Below are positions 52,798 to 64,000 of a stretch of 64,000 nt of DNA, piece after piece (position 1 is the stretch's first letter; every line of letters begins with the position of its first letter). The notes beneath the pieces are model-generated. The model saw nothing but the letters and a program-made list of their open reading frames with translations. It searched no databases and was not told the origin of the DNA. Made by a program: the position numbers and the translations under genes. The stretch is from the NCBI GenBank assembly GCA_031216915.1, contig CM062296.1, positions 61,121,084 through 61,185,083 of the forward strand. The letters are read 5' to 3'. This DNA comes from Pictodentalium vernedei. Taxonomy: Eukaryota > Mollusca > Scaphopoda > Dentaliida > Dentaliidae.

Positions 52798-54913
52798 CAG
52801 GGGCCTTAATCGCTCACCTGACAAGGTGGTTCAGAGAAGTGTTTTGGGTCAGATTCAGTTAGTCAAGGTTCATGGACACTACATAGGAATAATGTTATGA
52901 AATTATTCATAATTCTAGTGTCCATGTCAGATGATTATTAGCATAGGTCTTCCTGATTGCTTCCAATTCTGACAGCTGTAGACAAGTACTGCCAAACTTC
53001 CAAGGGTTGTTGTGTCACTGCAGCCTGAAAGGCAAATTTTATGGATAATCTCTAAGGAATGGGTTTGAACATTTATGAACAACCTCGAACCTAACCCACC
53101 CCTGCCCAGATATTAAGCCACAAACCTGAAATGGACGAATTCAAAACTGCACCACCCCCACCCCCCTCCCCCCACCCCCATTCCTGCGATACCAAATATG
53201 AAAGGGTTCTGTACCAAATATTAAAGCATTAAACTAGCGGGTCTGAAGAAAAAGATTTTTAAAGAAATTTTCTCATGTTGCTTTGAGTTAATTTGCACTC
53301 CCATAATGAGCCCAAATATTAACCCATAGATTTGGCTTGAACAAACATGAATCTGACCCCCTTAGAGATGTTGTAAGCCAAATATGAAAGGATTCTGACA
53401 GGTGGATCTGAAAAAATAGAGTTTTAAAGAAATGTCCTCATACTGCACTAAGTTAAACTTTGGGCTTCAATAGATAGACCAAATATTAAGCCAGAGATCA
53501 TTGAGCCCAAATATGGACCTAGGGACATGGCTTGAACAAACTTGAATCTCACCCCCTAAGGATGCTGCATACCAAATATCGAAACATTCCGGCTGCTGGA
53601 TCTGAAGAAGATTTTTAAAGAAAATTCCTCATTTTGAACTAAGTTATAATTCGGGTTACCACAGTGAGCCCAAATATGAACCCGGGGACTTGGCTTGAAC
53701 AACTTGAATCTCACCCCCCTAAGCATGCTGCATACCCAATATCAAAATATTCTGCTGTTGGATCTTGAGAAGAAGATTTTCAAAGACATTTGCCTGAAAT
53801 GCACTAAGTTCAAATTTGGGCTCCTATACTGAGCCCAAATATGAACCCAGTGGGCCGATTTGAACAAACTTGAATCAGATCCACCCCACAATGTTGCATA
53901 TCAAATATCAAAAGATTCTGCCTGCTGGATCTGGAGAAGAAGATTTTTAAAGAAATTTGCATGAAATGCTTCTATAGTGAGCCCAAATATGAATCCAGGG
54001 GGCCGATTTGAACAAATTTGAATCAGATCCCCCCTACAATGTTGCATACCAAATATTAAAAGATTCTGCCAGCTGAATCTGGTGAAGAAGATTTTTTAAG
54101 AAATTTGCCTGAAATGCACTAAGTTTGAATTTGGGCTCCTATACTGAGCCCAAATATAAACCCAGGGGGCGGATTTGAACAAACTCGAATCAGATCCACC
54201 CTACAATGTTGCATACCAAATATCAAAAGATTCTGCCTGCTGAATCTAGAGAAGAAGATTTTTTAATGTTTTTCCCATTGCCTACAGTGTTAAAAACTGT
54301 TTTCAAAGTCCCGAAACTGTACCCTATGATAAAACCGACAGCAATTTTTTTGGACCAATCCTTTCTGTTGGTCCTAAGGAAGCTTCACACCAAATAAAAA
54401 TTCTCAGTGCCGTGCAGTTTTGGAGATATGGCGTTTTACTTTTTTTCTATTTTTAGCTCCTGCGGTTCCCACGGGGCTACAGAAAAAGAAAATTCGGCAT
54501 AAATTAGGTACTTATGACCCAATAAGCCCTCACATAAAATTTGATTCAAACCAGCCTCTCGGTTCGGAAAATAGAAATTTTTGGCGGGCCAACAATTTTG
54601 TCCCTCCCATAACGACGCCAAATTTAGCCCATCAAACTTCTCTTAAAGAAATCCAAGTCTACACCTTAAAAGGAAGCTGCATACCATATATCAAGTCTCT
54701 GCTACTGCTGGTTGATGAGAAGAAGATTTTTGTGCCCCTTGGGGGCATGGCACCACCCAGGAGAAGGGGGCAACTTCATTTGAACAAATCTGAATTGGCA
54801 TTAGGTAATAAACATTTACCCAACATTTGAATAATGTAAAGTTAACACCGGACGGACGGCGGACAGAATGTGATCAGTAAAGCTCCCACTGAGCTTCGCT
54901 CAGGTGAGCTAAA
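52798..54913 (+). mobile_element. Helitron-like repeat block 1
   Basis: Starts near AGGGGCCTTAATCGCTCACCTG. Several degenerate units of about 170 bp follow (AAATATGAACCCAGGG, TTGAACAAACTTGAATC, GATGCTGCATACCAAATATC, GAAGAAGATTTTTAAAGAAA). Then comes a single region with CTCCTGCGGTTCCCACGG, a GGACGG microsatellite at 54850-54872, and the end CTGAGCTTCGCTCAGGTGAG followed by CTAA. A terminal hairpin before CTAA is Helitron-like. Confidence 0.65.
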
Positions 54914-54914
54914 A

Positions 54915-55296
54915 AACTATATTAATTGTTTAATAAATTGATGGTGACATGAATTTCCCATTATTTTTTAATCACATTCTTTCTTCTGAACACATTTCAC
55001 ATTGTGTTTGATATTTTGCAATCTTTGTAAGAAAAAGCCTAAGTTTTCTCAGTTAAGGCACCTCAAGTCATAAAACAGTGAATTTTTCCAACAGAATGAT
55101 CAGTACCTGCTACTGTGGTGTCTCATGACACTTAAAATTCCTAAAATCACCAAATATTGATTCAATAGTGCTGTGATTGTGCTGCAAATATCCACAAATG
55201 CACTTTCACTATTTTGGTTTTAATCCCCACAGGCATGCATTCTGTCAAAGGGAGTGAAATTGTAGAAAATATGTTCACAAAGAGGACAAGTTGCAG
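54915..55296. other. Unassigned AT-rich sequence
   Basis: No supported feature. Confidence 0.4.
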
Positions 55297-55536
55297 TACA
55301 GTCGCTGTGGACGGGTTGTAATACACGCGTGGACAGTGATGTCCACTCGTGCATTTACCAGTCAATAAAAATCATCATCTACAAAATTTTAATTGAAGCA
55401 CGGGGTTCTACCTGGTGCTTCATTATTTATTAAATTTATGATGATTATACCTATAGTTAGTGTTTGGCATCAAATATTATTGTATCCGTGGACATATTGC
55501 CCATCCATGGAAAGTGAGCAGTACACAGCCACTGTA
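55297..55536 (+). mobile_element. TACAGTCGCC-ended MITE, copy 4
   Basis: Ends TACAGTCGCTGTGGAC and CACAGCCACTGTA, with all family blocks present (GCACGGGG...CTGGTGCTTCATT, CCTATAGTTAGTGTTTGGCA, GGACATATTGCCCATCCATG). Confidence 0.88.
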
Positions 55537-55539
55537 CTG

Positions 55540-55850
55540 TATTTGTTTCAAGTATATAATATACTCTTTGATGTTTAATATATTTGTGATAGGCTGGGTC
55601 CAAAGTACTCAGTACTTGTAGTACTCGAGTACCACTTTTTTGATAAAGTACTCAATACTTGCCAGCCCAGATTTTTGTATGTGTGTGTGTGGGCAGGGGG
55701 GGGGGGGGGGGGCAAATGAAAAGCAAAGAAACATTTCATCTGAAGGACAGACAGACATGCAGTAACAAATTTCTACATAAAAGTAGTGACTAACTTAAAA
55801 TGAAAAATATAGATAGAAGAGCCAGGGCAATGTTGTCAAACAGAAAACAA
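55540..55850. other. Spacer with AGTACT-rich stretch and poly-G
   Basis: AGTACTCAGTACTTGTAGTACTC at 55596-55618 and a G run at 55697-55712. No gene. Confidence 0.4.
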
Positions 55851-57170
55851 ACAAGAGCCCCCAGAGGGCCTGATGGCATTCACCTGACGTGGTAGCCTAA
55901 ATATCAACCCAGGGAATTTATTTGAACATTTAGTTGCATCTGCCCCTCATAAGAAAAGCTTATACAAAATATCAAAAGATTCTGACCGGTGGATCTCAAA
56001 AAAAAAAGGATTTTTAAAGAATATTCCTCATACTGAACTAAGTTATAATTCAGGCTCCCACAGAGAGCCCAAATATGAACCCAAGGACTTGGCTTGAACA
56101 AATTTGAATCTCACATCCCTACGGATGCTACTATATACCAATATCAAAAGATTCTGACTACTGGATTTTAAAGAATATTCCTCTTATTGAACTAAGTTGT
56201 AATTTGGACTCCCACAGGGAGCCCAAATATGAACCTGAGGACTTGGCTCGAACAAACTTGAATCTCTCCCCTCTAAGGATGCAACATCCCAAATATCAAA
56301 ATATTCTGAAGAGTGGATCAAAAGAAGATTTTTAAAAAATATTCCTCATATTGCACTAATCTAATCACAGAGAGTCCAAATATGGACCCAGGGATTTGAT
56401 TTCAACAAACCTGTGAATAAATCTTCCAAAGATGTTATATGCAAAATATGAAAGCCTTTGGAGCAGTGGTATGGGAGAAGAAGATTCTTTAATGTTTTTC
56501 CCATTACTAAAATGATGACTCCGCATAAGTCCTGGAAAACTTCCCTATGATAAAACTGATGGCAATTTTTTTTTACCATTCTTTTCGGCTGTTCACACAC
56601 ATAAAATAAAAATTCTCAGTGCCGTGTAGTTTTGAAGACATGGACGTTTTAAATTTTTTCTATATTTAGATCCTGCAGTTCCCACAAGGGCAACCGGAAA
56701 ATGTTTTGGCATAAATTAGGTACTTACATGTACAACCCAATAAGCCCATCATATCAAATTTGCTTCAAATCAGCCTCTCAATTTGGAAAATAGAAATTTT
56801 GGTACAATTCGGGCTCCTACAGGAAGCCCAAATATGAACCCTGCGACTTGGCTTTAACAAACTTATATCTCATCTCCCTGAGGATACTGTATATATTAAA
56901 ATATTCTGACTGCTGAATGTGAAGAATACTTTTGAAGAATATTCCTCATTTTGAACTAAGTTATAATTCAGGCTCCCACAGTGAGCCCAAATATGAACCC
57001 AGGGACTTGGCGTAAACAAATTTGAATCCCCCCACCCCTCCCCCTTTAAGGATGCTGCACACCAAACATCAAAACAGTCCGACTACTGGATCTGAAAAAG
57101 TCTTTTAAAGCAAATTCCTCATTTTGAACTAAATTATAATTCAGGCTCCCACAGTGAGTCAGGGTTTCAC
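55851..57170 (+). mobile_element. Helitron-like repeat block 2 (3'-truncated)
   Basis: Starts ACAAGAGCCCCCAGAGGGCC (GCCC...GGGC hairpin) with TTCACCTGAC, then about seven degenerate units. The microsatellite and terminal hairpin are missing at the right. Confidence 0.6.
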
Positions 57171-57399
57171 AAATATATTTTTGTGGGATCCATTTCCAAC
57201 ATGTGTCTTAATCACATGAATTATGCTTATTTATCTTCAAATACATAGATTGTTAGATTGTTGAACCACCACATCAAAGGCTATTGCAGTAATCATGTTT
57301 ATAGAAATTAATTAGATATGATACGGTTAACCGATTAATTGACTAACCAATGATCAATATCTTGAATGATAAAAAAAATAGGCCGATGAAATTGTCAGA
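57171..57399. other. Spacer
   Basis: GGTTAACCGATTAATTGACT and related TTAACC/ATTAAT phrases recur here and at 59.05 and 59.94 kb. They may be one element split by the satellite-bearing insert. No gene. Confidence 0.35.
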
Positions 57400-59045
57400 T
57401 GTGTACCCATACGCGCAACTAGTAGAAAGCTGTATGACGGAGGGCCACCACGGATGCCGACATTATGTACACCATACAAGGTATGGGTACATATATATAG
57501 AAATGGATTGGAGGAGTGTCTAATTTGATGGATAAAGGGTTAATATCTCCGGATCAAATTATCAGATTTACATAAAAAACTATACAGCACAGCACACCAG
57601 TAACCTGAATACATATATAAAGTAACATGACAATCGGATTGATATTTTTTGAGTTATCTCATGCCAAAGGGGTTGGAGGAATTTTCAATTTGAAGGATAA
57701 AGGGTTAATATCTTGTGATCAAATTATCAGATTAACACCAAAAACTATACAGCTCAGCACATCAGTAACCTGAACACAATTGTAAAGTAACTTGACAATC
57801 CAAGCAATATTTTTCAAGTTACCAAATGCCAAAGGGACTGGAGGAATTTTCAATTTGAAGGATAAAGGGTTAATATCTCAGGATTAAAATAACAGATTAG
57901 CACCAAAAACTATACAGCTTGGTACATCAGTAACCCGAACACAAATATAAAGTAACTTGACAATCCAAGCAATATTTTTCAAGTTTTTGAATGCCAAAGG
58001 GATTGGAGGAATTTTCAATTTGAAGGATAAAAGGTTAATATCTTGGGATCAAATTATCAGATTAACATAAAAAACTATACAGCTCAGCACATCAGTAACC
58101 TGAACACAATTGTAAAGTAACTTGACAATCCAAGCAATATTTTTAAAGTTATCAAATCCCAAAGGGATTGGGGGAATTTTCAATTTGAAGGATAAAGGGT
58201 TAATATCTCAGGATTAAAATAACAGATTAACACTAAAAACTAGACAGCTCGGTACATCAGTAACCTGAACACAAATATAAAGTAACTTGACAATCCAAGC
58301 AATATTTTTCAAGTTATCGAATGCCAAAGGGATTGGAGGAATTTTCAATTTGAAGGATAGTAACTAGACAATCCAAGCAATAATTTTCAAGTTATCGAAT
58401 GCCAAAGGGATTGGAGGAATTTCCAATTTGAAGGATAAAGGGTTAATATCTCAGGATCAAATTATCCGATTTACACCAAAAACTATACAGCTCGGCACAT
58501 CAGTAACCTGAACACAAATATAAAGTAACTTGACAATCCAAGTAATATTTTTCAAGTTATCGAATGCCAATGGGATTGGAGAAATTTTCAATTTGAAGGA
58601 TAAAGGGTTAATATCTCAGGATCAAATTATCAGATTTACACCAAAAACTATACAGCTCGGCAAATCAGTAACCTGAACACAAATGTAAAGTAACTAGACA
58701 ATCCAAGCAATAATTTTCAAGTTATCGAATGCCAAAGGGATTGGAGGAATTTTCAATTTGAAGGATAATGGGTTAATATCTCAGGATCAAATTATCCGAT
58801 TTACACCAAAAACTATACAGCTCGGCACATCAGTAACCTGAACACAAATATAAAGTAACTTGACAATCCAAGCAATATTTTTCAAGTTATCGAATGCCAA
58901 AGAAATGGATACGGACACCGGATGGACAGACGGACGGATGGACGGACAGACGGACAGACGGACGGACAAAGGATGGACGAATGACGGATGGTCACCCCGG
59001 ATGCCGGCATTCTGTGTACCATACATAGTATGGGTACACATAAAA
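57400..59045 (+). mobile_element. Satellite-cored (pearl/HINE-like) Helitron-like element
   Basis: Left: CCACGGATGCCGACATTATG with an ACACCATACAAGGTATGGGT hairpin at 57.45-57.49 kb. Core: 165-bp units (next entry). Right: a GACGGACGGATGGACGGACA microsatellite at 58925-58985, then CCCCGGATGCCGGCATTCTG and the closing hairpin TGTGTACCATACATAGTATG. The order terminal block, 160-170 bp repeats, GACGG microsatellite, closing hairpin is that described for bivalve pearl-type elements. Confidence 0.7.
57530..58905 (+). repeat. 165-bp satellite array, about 8.3 units
   Basis: TAATATCT starts at 57541, 57706, 57871, 58036, 58201, 58444, 58609 and 58774. The spacing is exactly 165 bp except where an extra partial unit (58360-58443) was inserted. 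Units contain AACTATACAGCTCGGCACAT, CAGTAACCTGAACACAAATA, AAGTAACTTGACAATCCAAG and GCCAAAGGGATTGGAGGAAT. Confidence 0.92.
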
Positions 59046-59399
59046 AGTAATTGATCGGTTAACCGTTACTTTTGAAGTACGGTACAATATGGCTGGATTC
59101 ACATCGCAAAATGCTATACAAAAATGTCCAATTGCTAACCATTTTTTCTTTCATATTGGGTAAGCTAAAATTCACTATTTATCATCACTGCTAATCAAAT
59201 TTTTAAAAACAAAAAATACCCTGTATGGGTTAACTATGGAACAAACTTGCTCCAAAACAGGCAAACATTGTTACACTGGCTCACATCAATTGCATGAGAC
59301 AGAGAAATGCATGCCAGTTACGTGCCAAAATACTTGTTCACTTGCATGATCATTATACTGTATCAGCTAAAAACGGTCATTCTCAACCCTTCACCAAAT
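59046..59399. other. Unassigned sequence
   Basis: No supported gene. Confidence 0.4.
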
Positions 59400-59590
59400 G
59401 CAGGTTTGTTTGTTTGTTTGTTTGTTGGTGGTTAACGTCACATATTTATGCACTATGGCTAATCGTGACACAACATGGAGATGAAGTCAAGTTTAGGCAA
59501 TCGTTGATCAACATGTTGCCCATTTTAGAGGACTTTCACCCCAAGCATTGGTGACTGGGTCCTATTTTACTAGTAAAGCGGAACTGGTGT
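59400..59590 (-). mobile_element. SINE-related relic
   Basis: TGTTTGTTTGTTGGTGGTTAAC, GTCACATATTTATGCACTAT and GGCTAATCGTGAC align with the reversed 3' end of the SINEs. The remainder (TTTAGGCAATCGTTGA, CATTGGTGACTGGGTCCTAT) matches 41.82-41.92 kb. Head not recognisable. Confidence 0.6.
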
Positions 59591-59684
59591 ACCACAGTAA
59601 ACAAGTGCTGCTTACTTCCCGGGGTTCCCACGGGGAACCAAATGCAGGTAGCAGATGATACTTGCACAAGAAATTCTTGAATTA

Positions 59685-59885
59685 CTAAAGATTTTCAATG
59701 TTTGTCTCAAAAACATAGCTTATGACCCCCCCCTCCCCTCCTTATTGGAACAAGCTCAATGAGCTTGTTCCAATGAGGGGTCATAAGCTATGTTTTAAGA
59801 CAAAAATTGAAAATATAAAATTTGAATGGACATGTTTGTATATGGTGCTGCCCGGTTTTGTCCATTATGCTGAGTAAAGTTTTAA
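59685..59885 (+). mobile_element. piggyBac-type MITE, copy G (degraded, copy-A subfamily)
   Basis: Hairpin ACATAGCTTATGACCCC...TATTGGAACAAGCTCAATGA plus complement, with TGTCTCAAAAA at the left as in copy A. The right end GAGTAAAGTTTTAA is decayed and the left terminus is lost. Confidence 0.65.
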
Positions 59886-60039
59886 TTATATAAATGGTCA
59901 ATGGTACAGCAATTATTCAGCTACCTATTGGGGCAAGTGATTAATCAGTTAACCAAGATTAACCCATGTGATTAATCAATCACGAAAACCCTTTAATCGT
60001 TTCAGCTCTAAAATTAATTTAATTTTATTAAATTTTATC

Positions 60040-61126
60040 TGATGAAAAAATGCTTATATTTTGGGGGGAATGGTAAATATGGATCTTCTTAAGCATTTGC
60101 AAGAACATCACAGGAATGAAATCACCGTTCTCGCAATTTGCGAAACACTGGTGAGCAAAAATATAGGCTTGGCTTGAAGATCTCACCCGCCTAATGATGG
60201 TGCATAGCAAATATCAAAAGATTCTGATTGGTGGGTCTGAAGAAAAAGATTTTTAAAGAATAGTCCTCATACTGCACTAATTTCAACATTTGGACTCCCA
60301 TAGAGAGCCCAAATATGGACCCAGGGATCTGATTTCAATAAACGTGTAAAAAAATCTTCCAAAGATGGTATATGTGAAATTTGAAAGGTTTTGGAGGAGT
60401 GAATTGGGTGAAGAAGAGTCTTAAATGCTTTCTCCATTACCCACAGTGTTACAGAATGCTGACTAAGCATTTTTTCAAAGTCCCGAAAAAGTACCCCATG
60501 ACAGACCTGACAGAAATTTGCTTAGACCATTCCATTCTGTTGGTCCCAAGGAAGCTTCACACCAAATAAGAATTCTCAGTGCCATGTAGTTTTGGAGATA
60601 TGTGCGTTTTGAATTTTGTTCTATTTTTAGCTCCTGCGGTTCCCATGGGGGGATGGGAAAATATTTTGGGGCATAAATTAATTACTTATGATCAAATAAA
60701 CCCACAAATTAAATTTGGTTCAAATCAGCCTCTTGGTTCGAAAAACAGAAATTTTGGGCGGGGCGAAAATACTTGCCCTCCAATAATGAAGGCAAATAAA
60801 GACCCACAAACTTCTCTTGAACACAACTGAGTCTACACCTCAAAAGGAAGCAGCACACCACATATCAAATCTCTGTTACTCCTGGTTCACGAGAAGATTT
60901 TTTAAGATTTAGGCAACATTTTTGGGCATGGCCCTACTGAGGGCCAGGGCAACTTGATTTAAACAAAATCAAAATGCAATGTCATAACAAACAAGCATCT
61001 CAAATTTCACCTAATGATTAATCGGTTCAGCAGTTTTGGAGAAGACGCAAACACCAAGTTCACGGACGGCAGACGGCGAGTGATCAATACACCTCACCCT
61101 GACTGAAAGTCAGGTAACCTAAAAAC
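60040..61126 (+). mobile_element. Helitron-like repeat block 3
   Basis: Degenerate units (AGAAAAAGATTTTTAAAGAA, GAGAGCCCAAATATGGACCC), the single CTCCTGCGGTTCCCATGGGG region, GGACGGCAGACGGCGAGTGA, and the end CTGACTGAAAGTCAGGTAACCTAAAAA. The terminal hairpin CTGACT/AGTCAG keeps the shape but not the sequence of block 1. Confidence 0.6.
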
Positions 61127-61136
61127 TCAGTGGACC

Positions 61137-61232
61137 ATGAGTGCTGCAGTTGGGCGAGACGCTTGGTTCAAGGAGAGAAGAAACTTGTAGCTGCTTGCTT
61201 TCGAAAGTGTTGTTAAAACCCAATAAATAAAT
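61137..61232 (+). mobile_element. Non-LTR retroelement 3' tail fragment
   Basis: CTTTCGAAAGTGTTGTTAAAACCC followed by AATAAATAAATAAAC. A tail of this shape ends many invertebrate LINEs and SINEs. It sits between two Helitron-like blocks. Confidence 0.5.
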
Positions 61233-62806
61233 AAACAAGAGGCCCCACAGGGCCTGAAGCGCTCACCTTGAACAGAACATGATATAAACAGAGAACAGAA
61301 CACGATATAAGAGTCCAAGAATGAATCTACATTAAGCAATCCATCTCCATGGGATACACTGCATATCTTTGAGCCCCTCAGGAGTGACAAAAACAGTCCA
61401 AGCATCATGCCTTTTCTTTAGTTGATCATGATGTAAAATGTGGAGCTCCCCTCCCAAGCCCCTTGATACAACCTATGTAGATTACTCTTCACCTCTAGAG
61501 GGTACTGAATAAAAATTGTCTAATTCTTCAGCTACTTGGCCAATTCTGGCTCCTATAGGGAGCTCAAATATCAACCCAGGCACTCGATTTGAACAAAGTT
61601 GAATCTGATCTCCTTAGAGATGCTGTATACCAAATATGAAAGCATTGTGACTGGTGGATCTGAAGAACAAAATTTTAAAGAAATTTCCTCATATTGCACT
61701 GAGTTCAAATTTGGGCTACCATAGCGAGCCCAAAATGTGAATCCCCCCCCCCCCCCCACCCTCCCCCCTTAGAGATGTTGTATACCAAATACGAAAGCAT
61801 TCTGACTGGTGGATCTGGGGAAAAAGATTTTTAAAAACTTCCCCATATAGCCTTAAGTTAAAATTTGGACTACCAAAGGAAGCCCAAATATTAACATATG
61901 GACTTGGTTTGAACAATCTTGAATCTGACCATCATAACAATGAGGGTACCAAACATAAACAAATTCTGACTCATGGTTCTGAAGAAGATTTTTAAAGAAA
62001 ATTCCCCATAAAATTTGGGCTCCTGCATTGAGTCCAAATATGAATGTATGGGTTTCATTTTAACAAACTTGTATCTGACCCCTCTATGGATGCTGTACAC
62101 CAAATATCAAAAGATTCTGAACACTGGTTCTTGAGAAAAGATTTTCTAAAATGTTTGCAAAAATGCTGTGCCAACATTATTCTGATGCCCTCTGCAGAAC
62201 TCTCTAACAACAACAGTGGGCATTTTTTTACCATTCAATTCTACTGGTCCTAAGGATGCTTCATACCATAACTGTTCTCTGTTCCAAGTGGTTTGGGAAA
62301 CATGGGAGTTTGAAAACATTTCTATTTTTCACTCCTGGGGTTCCCATGGGGATGCAGGGGTTTTTTTTTTGCATGAGGCAAGTATTTATGACCCAATATT
62401 ACCACATACTGAATTTCATTCAAATTGGACCATCGGTTCGGAAAATGGAAATTTTGGGTAGTACCAAAAATCTAACCACTGCCATTATAAAGCCAAATAA
62501 TGCTTCACAAAGTACGTTTGAACACACGTGATTCTACATCTCAAAAGGCAGTTCCATAACGAATATCAAGTCACTGTACCCACTGGTTCATAAGATTTTA
62601 AAAATATTTTGGGAGCATTTTACCCCACCCCCTCCCTATGGGGCTGGGCATGTATTACAAAAATGTAATACCCCTTTGATACCATTACTCACTCAAACTT
62701 TAACTTGAATTGACCAAAACATGGTGTTGATGGATGATAGACGGATGGACAATGGACGGAGAGTGATTAGATATGCCCTGCTTGACTTTGTCGAAGTGAG
62801 TTAAAA
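61233..62806 (+). mobile_element. Helitron-like repeat block 4
   Basis: Begins ACAAGAGGCCCCACAGGGCC and TGAAGCGCTCACCT, then degenerate units, a poly-C run (61743-61756), the CTCCTGGGGTTCCCATGGGG region, GACGGATGGACAATGGACGG at about 62741-62761, and the end TTGACTTTGTCGAAGTGAGTTAAAA. The start hairpin GGCCC/GGGCC is the clearest of all the blocks. Confidence 0.62.
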
Positions 62807-63348
62807 AAAAAAAAAAATTAAATGGTTCATGTCCGATATTTTACCCACGTTATTAAAATTGATAAATTTGTCACTGGAGTGCAACAAGGTTTATGCTATA
62901 TATAGCATTGCAAAGCCTTCTTCCACTCAAGCGATGGAATACTCCGAATACACCGCCACCCATGCTATTCTGTAGATTATCAGGCCTAAAACAAACCAAA
63001 AACATGAACTTATGCATGAATATTATTACAATGAATACACTGTCTTATACAAAGGAATACCACACAATCCAGTTAGACTGATTTCAAAAAGTCCTCCGTA
63101 GTGGAAGGGCAATTTTAACAAACATACAGGCCCAAATACGCTCCATACACAGTGTAAAAATTCCACAAAATTAATAAACATTCCTGTATGTTTAATAGGA
63201 ATTAGGAGTATTGTAATTAAAAGTCAATTGTGTGGTTGTTTATAAACTTATATTACTTTGTTATCAGGTGTTAAAAAATATTAATATTTGTAAACACACC
63301 CACCCTTTTAGATTAGTACCTGCTCATAGCAGTAACACAGACATACAG
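62807..63348. other. Unassigned AT-rich sequence
   Basis: No supported gene or repeat. Confidence 0.4.
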
Positions 63349-63738
63349 TACAGTTGCTGGTCATAATCCTTGCATGGACAGTGCATGATGTCCATGCATG
63401 TTTTTTCCAGATAATAGAAAATCATCATCAATAAAATTTTAATTAATGAAGCACTGAATTGTATCCTGTGGTTCATTAATTAAATTTTTGCTGATTATTG
63501 CTGTAAACAATGTTTGAAAACTAACATCATTGCATCCGCAGAAATATTGCCCATCCACGGAAAGTGACCAGTGATCATCATCAATAAAATTTTAATTAAT
63601 GAAGCACTGAATTGTATCCTGTGGTTCATTAATTAAATTTTTGCTGATTATTGCTGTAAACAATGTTTGAAAACTAACATCATTGCATCCGCAGAAATAT
63701 TGCCCATCCACGGAAAGTGACCAGTCCAAGGCAGCACA
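63349..63738 (+). mobile_element. TACAGTCGCC-ended MITE, copy 5, with internal tandem duplication
   Basis: Left end TACAGTTGCTGGTCATAATC, right end AAAGTGACCAGTCCAAGGCA. The segment 63421-63573 is repeated exactly at 63574-63725 (offset 153 bp), covering most of the core plus the GACCAGT part of the right end. Confidence 0.9.
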
Positions 63739-64000
63739 GAGTCAAGGTAATTGTGTTTTACTGTCTTTAATTTCAAATTTTGTTTGTTTTTCTGTTTGTT
63801 TGTTTTTTTTTTTTTGTTTTTTTTTGGGGGGGGGGGGTGCACCAGACCCCCTCCACTGATGAGAGGGTCACACACCCTCTTGTCCTCACTCCTATCTCAC
63901 TGCTATGTGGCTCAGGTGATTCTGTGCATCATATTCTTTTTGACTCCCACTAGATACATGTATTACTCTTGCCCCTACATGTAACTTAGATATCCTGGCT
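63739..64000. other. Spacer with (GTTT)n, poly-T and poly-G
   Basis: TTTGTTTGTTTTTCTGTTTG, a T run and a G run at 63781-63838. No gene in the remainder. Confidence 0.45.

Overview
This is animal nuclear DNA with about 4 kb of recognisable coding or former coding sequence, and the rest is repeats. The window is AT-rich and shows no operons, ribosome binding sites or dense genes. Its repeats (tRNA- and 5S-headed SINEs, Helitron-like elements with a tandem-repeat core, a GACGG-type microsatellite and a closing hairpin) are of a kind described from marine invertebrates, especially bivalve molluscs. A bivalve is my best guess. It is an inference from repeat types, not from a diagnostic gene.

Layout. 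0-6 kb: a decayed Tc1-like transposon (1.24-2.68 kb), several perfect hairpins, two copies of a TACAGTCGCC-ended MITE, and a 1.3 kb minisatellite of 33/66 bp units growing out of the end of one MITE. 6-20 kb: mostly unique AT-rich DNA carrying fold-back elements, an inverted tRNA-type SINE, a piggyBac-type MITE and a second Tc1-like fragment. 20-24 kb: a large array of TTTGCC-containing minisatellites that reverses orientation part-way and is interrupted by a hAT-type MITE and a piggyBac-type MITE. 24-30 kb: a second hAT-type MITE in opposite orientation, Helitron-like sequence, a tRNA-headed SINE, a fold-back composite and a canonical CTAG-ended Helitron-like element.

30.1-36.26 kb: a complete non-LTR retrotransposon (gag-like ORF1 with zinc knuckles; ORF2 with endonuclease, reverse transcriptase, RNase H and a C-terminal zinc motif) between perfect 13-bp target-site duplications. 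It carries three frameshifts, one of which fuses ORF1 to ORF2. 36-43 kb: a diverged long repeat into which a SINE with a 5S rRNA-derived head and a long-TIR element have inserted, plus more MITEs. 43.2-43.9 kb (minus strand): the only intact cellular-type gene, a 243-residue single-exon dicarbonyl/L-xylulose reductase-like SDR enzyme. 44-45.2 kb: a 238-bp tandem repeat.

47.0-51.64 kb: a promoter-like cluster (ETS/CRE, X-box-like and YY1-like motifs) about 1 kb upstream of a broken family B DNA polymerase gene with N-terminal zinc fingers. The gene keeps its exonuclease part and stops before the polymerase catalytic motifs. It is probably a relic of a self-synthesising (Polinton/Maverick-like) DNA element. 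52.7-62.8 kb: five Helitron-like repeat blocks, one with eight 165-bp satellite units. 63.3-63.74 kb: a fifth TACAGTCGCC MITE with an internal 153-bp tandem duplication.

The coding parts do not form a pathway. The window is best read as a record of successive insertions, several of them datable from intact target-site duplications. No transposase in the window could move the piggyBac- or hAT-type MITEs. The SINEs share their 3' tail with the LINE and could have been mobilised by it or a relative.
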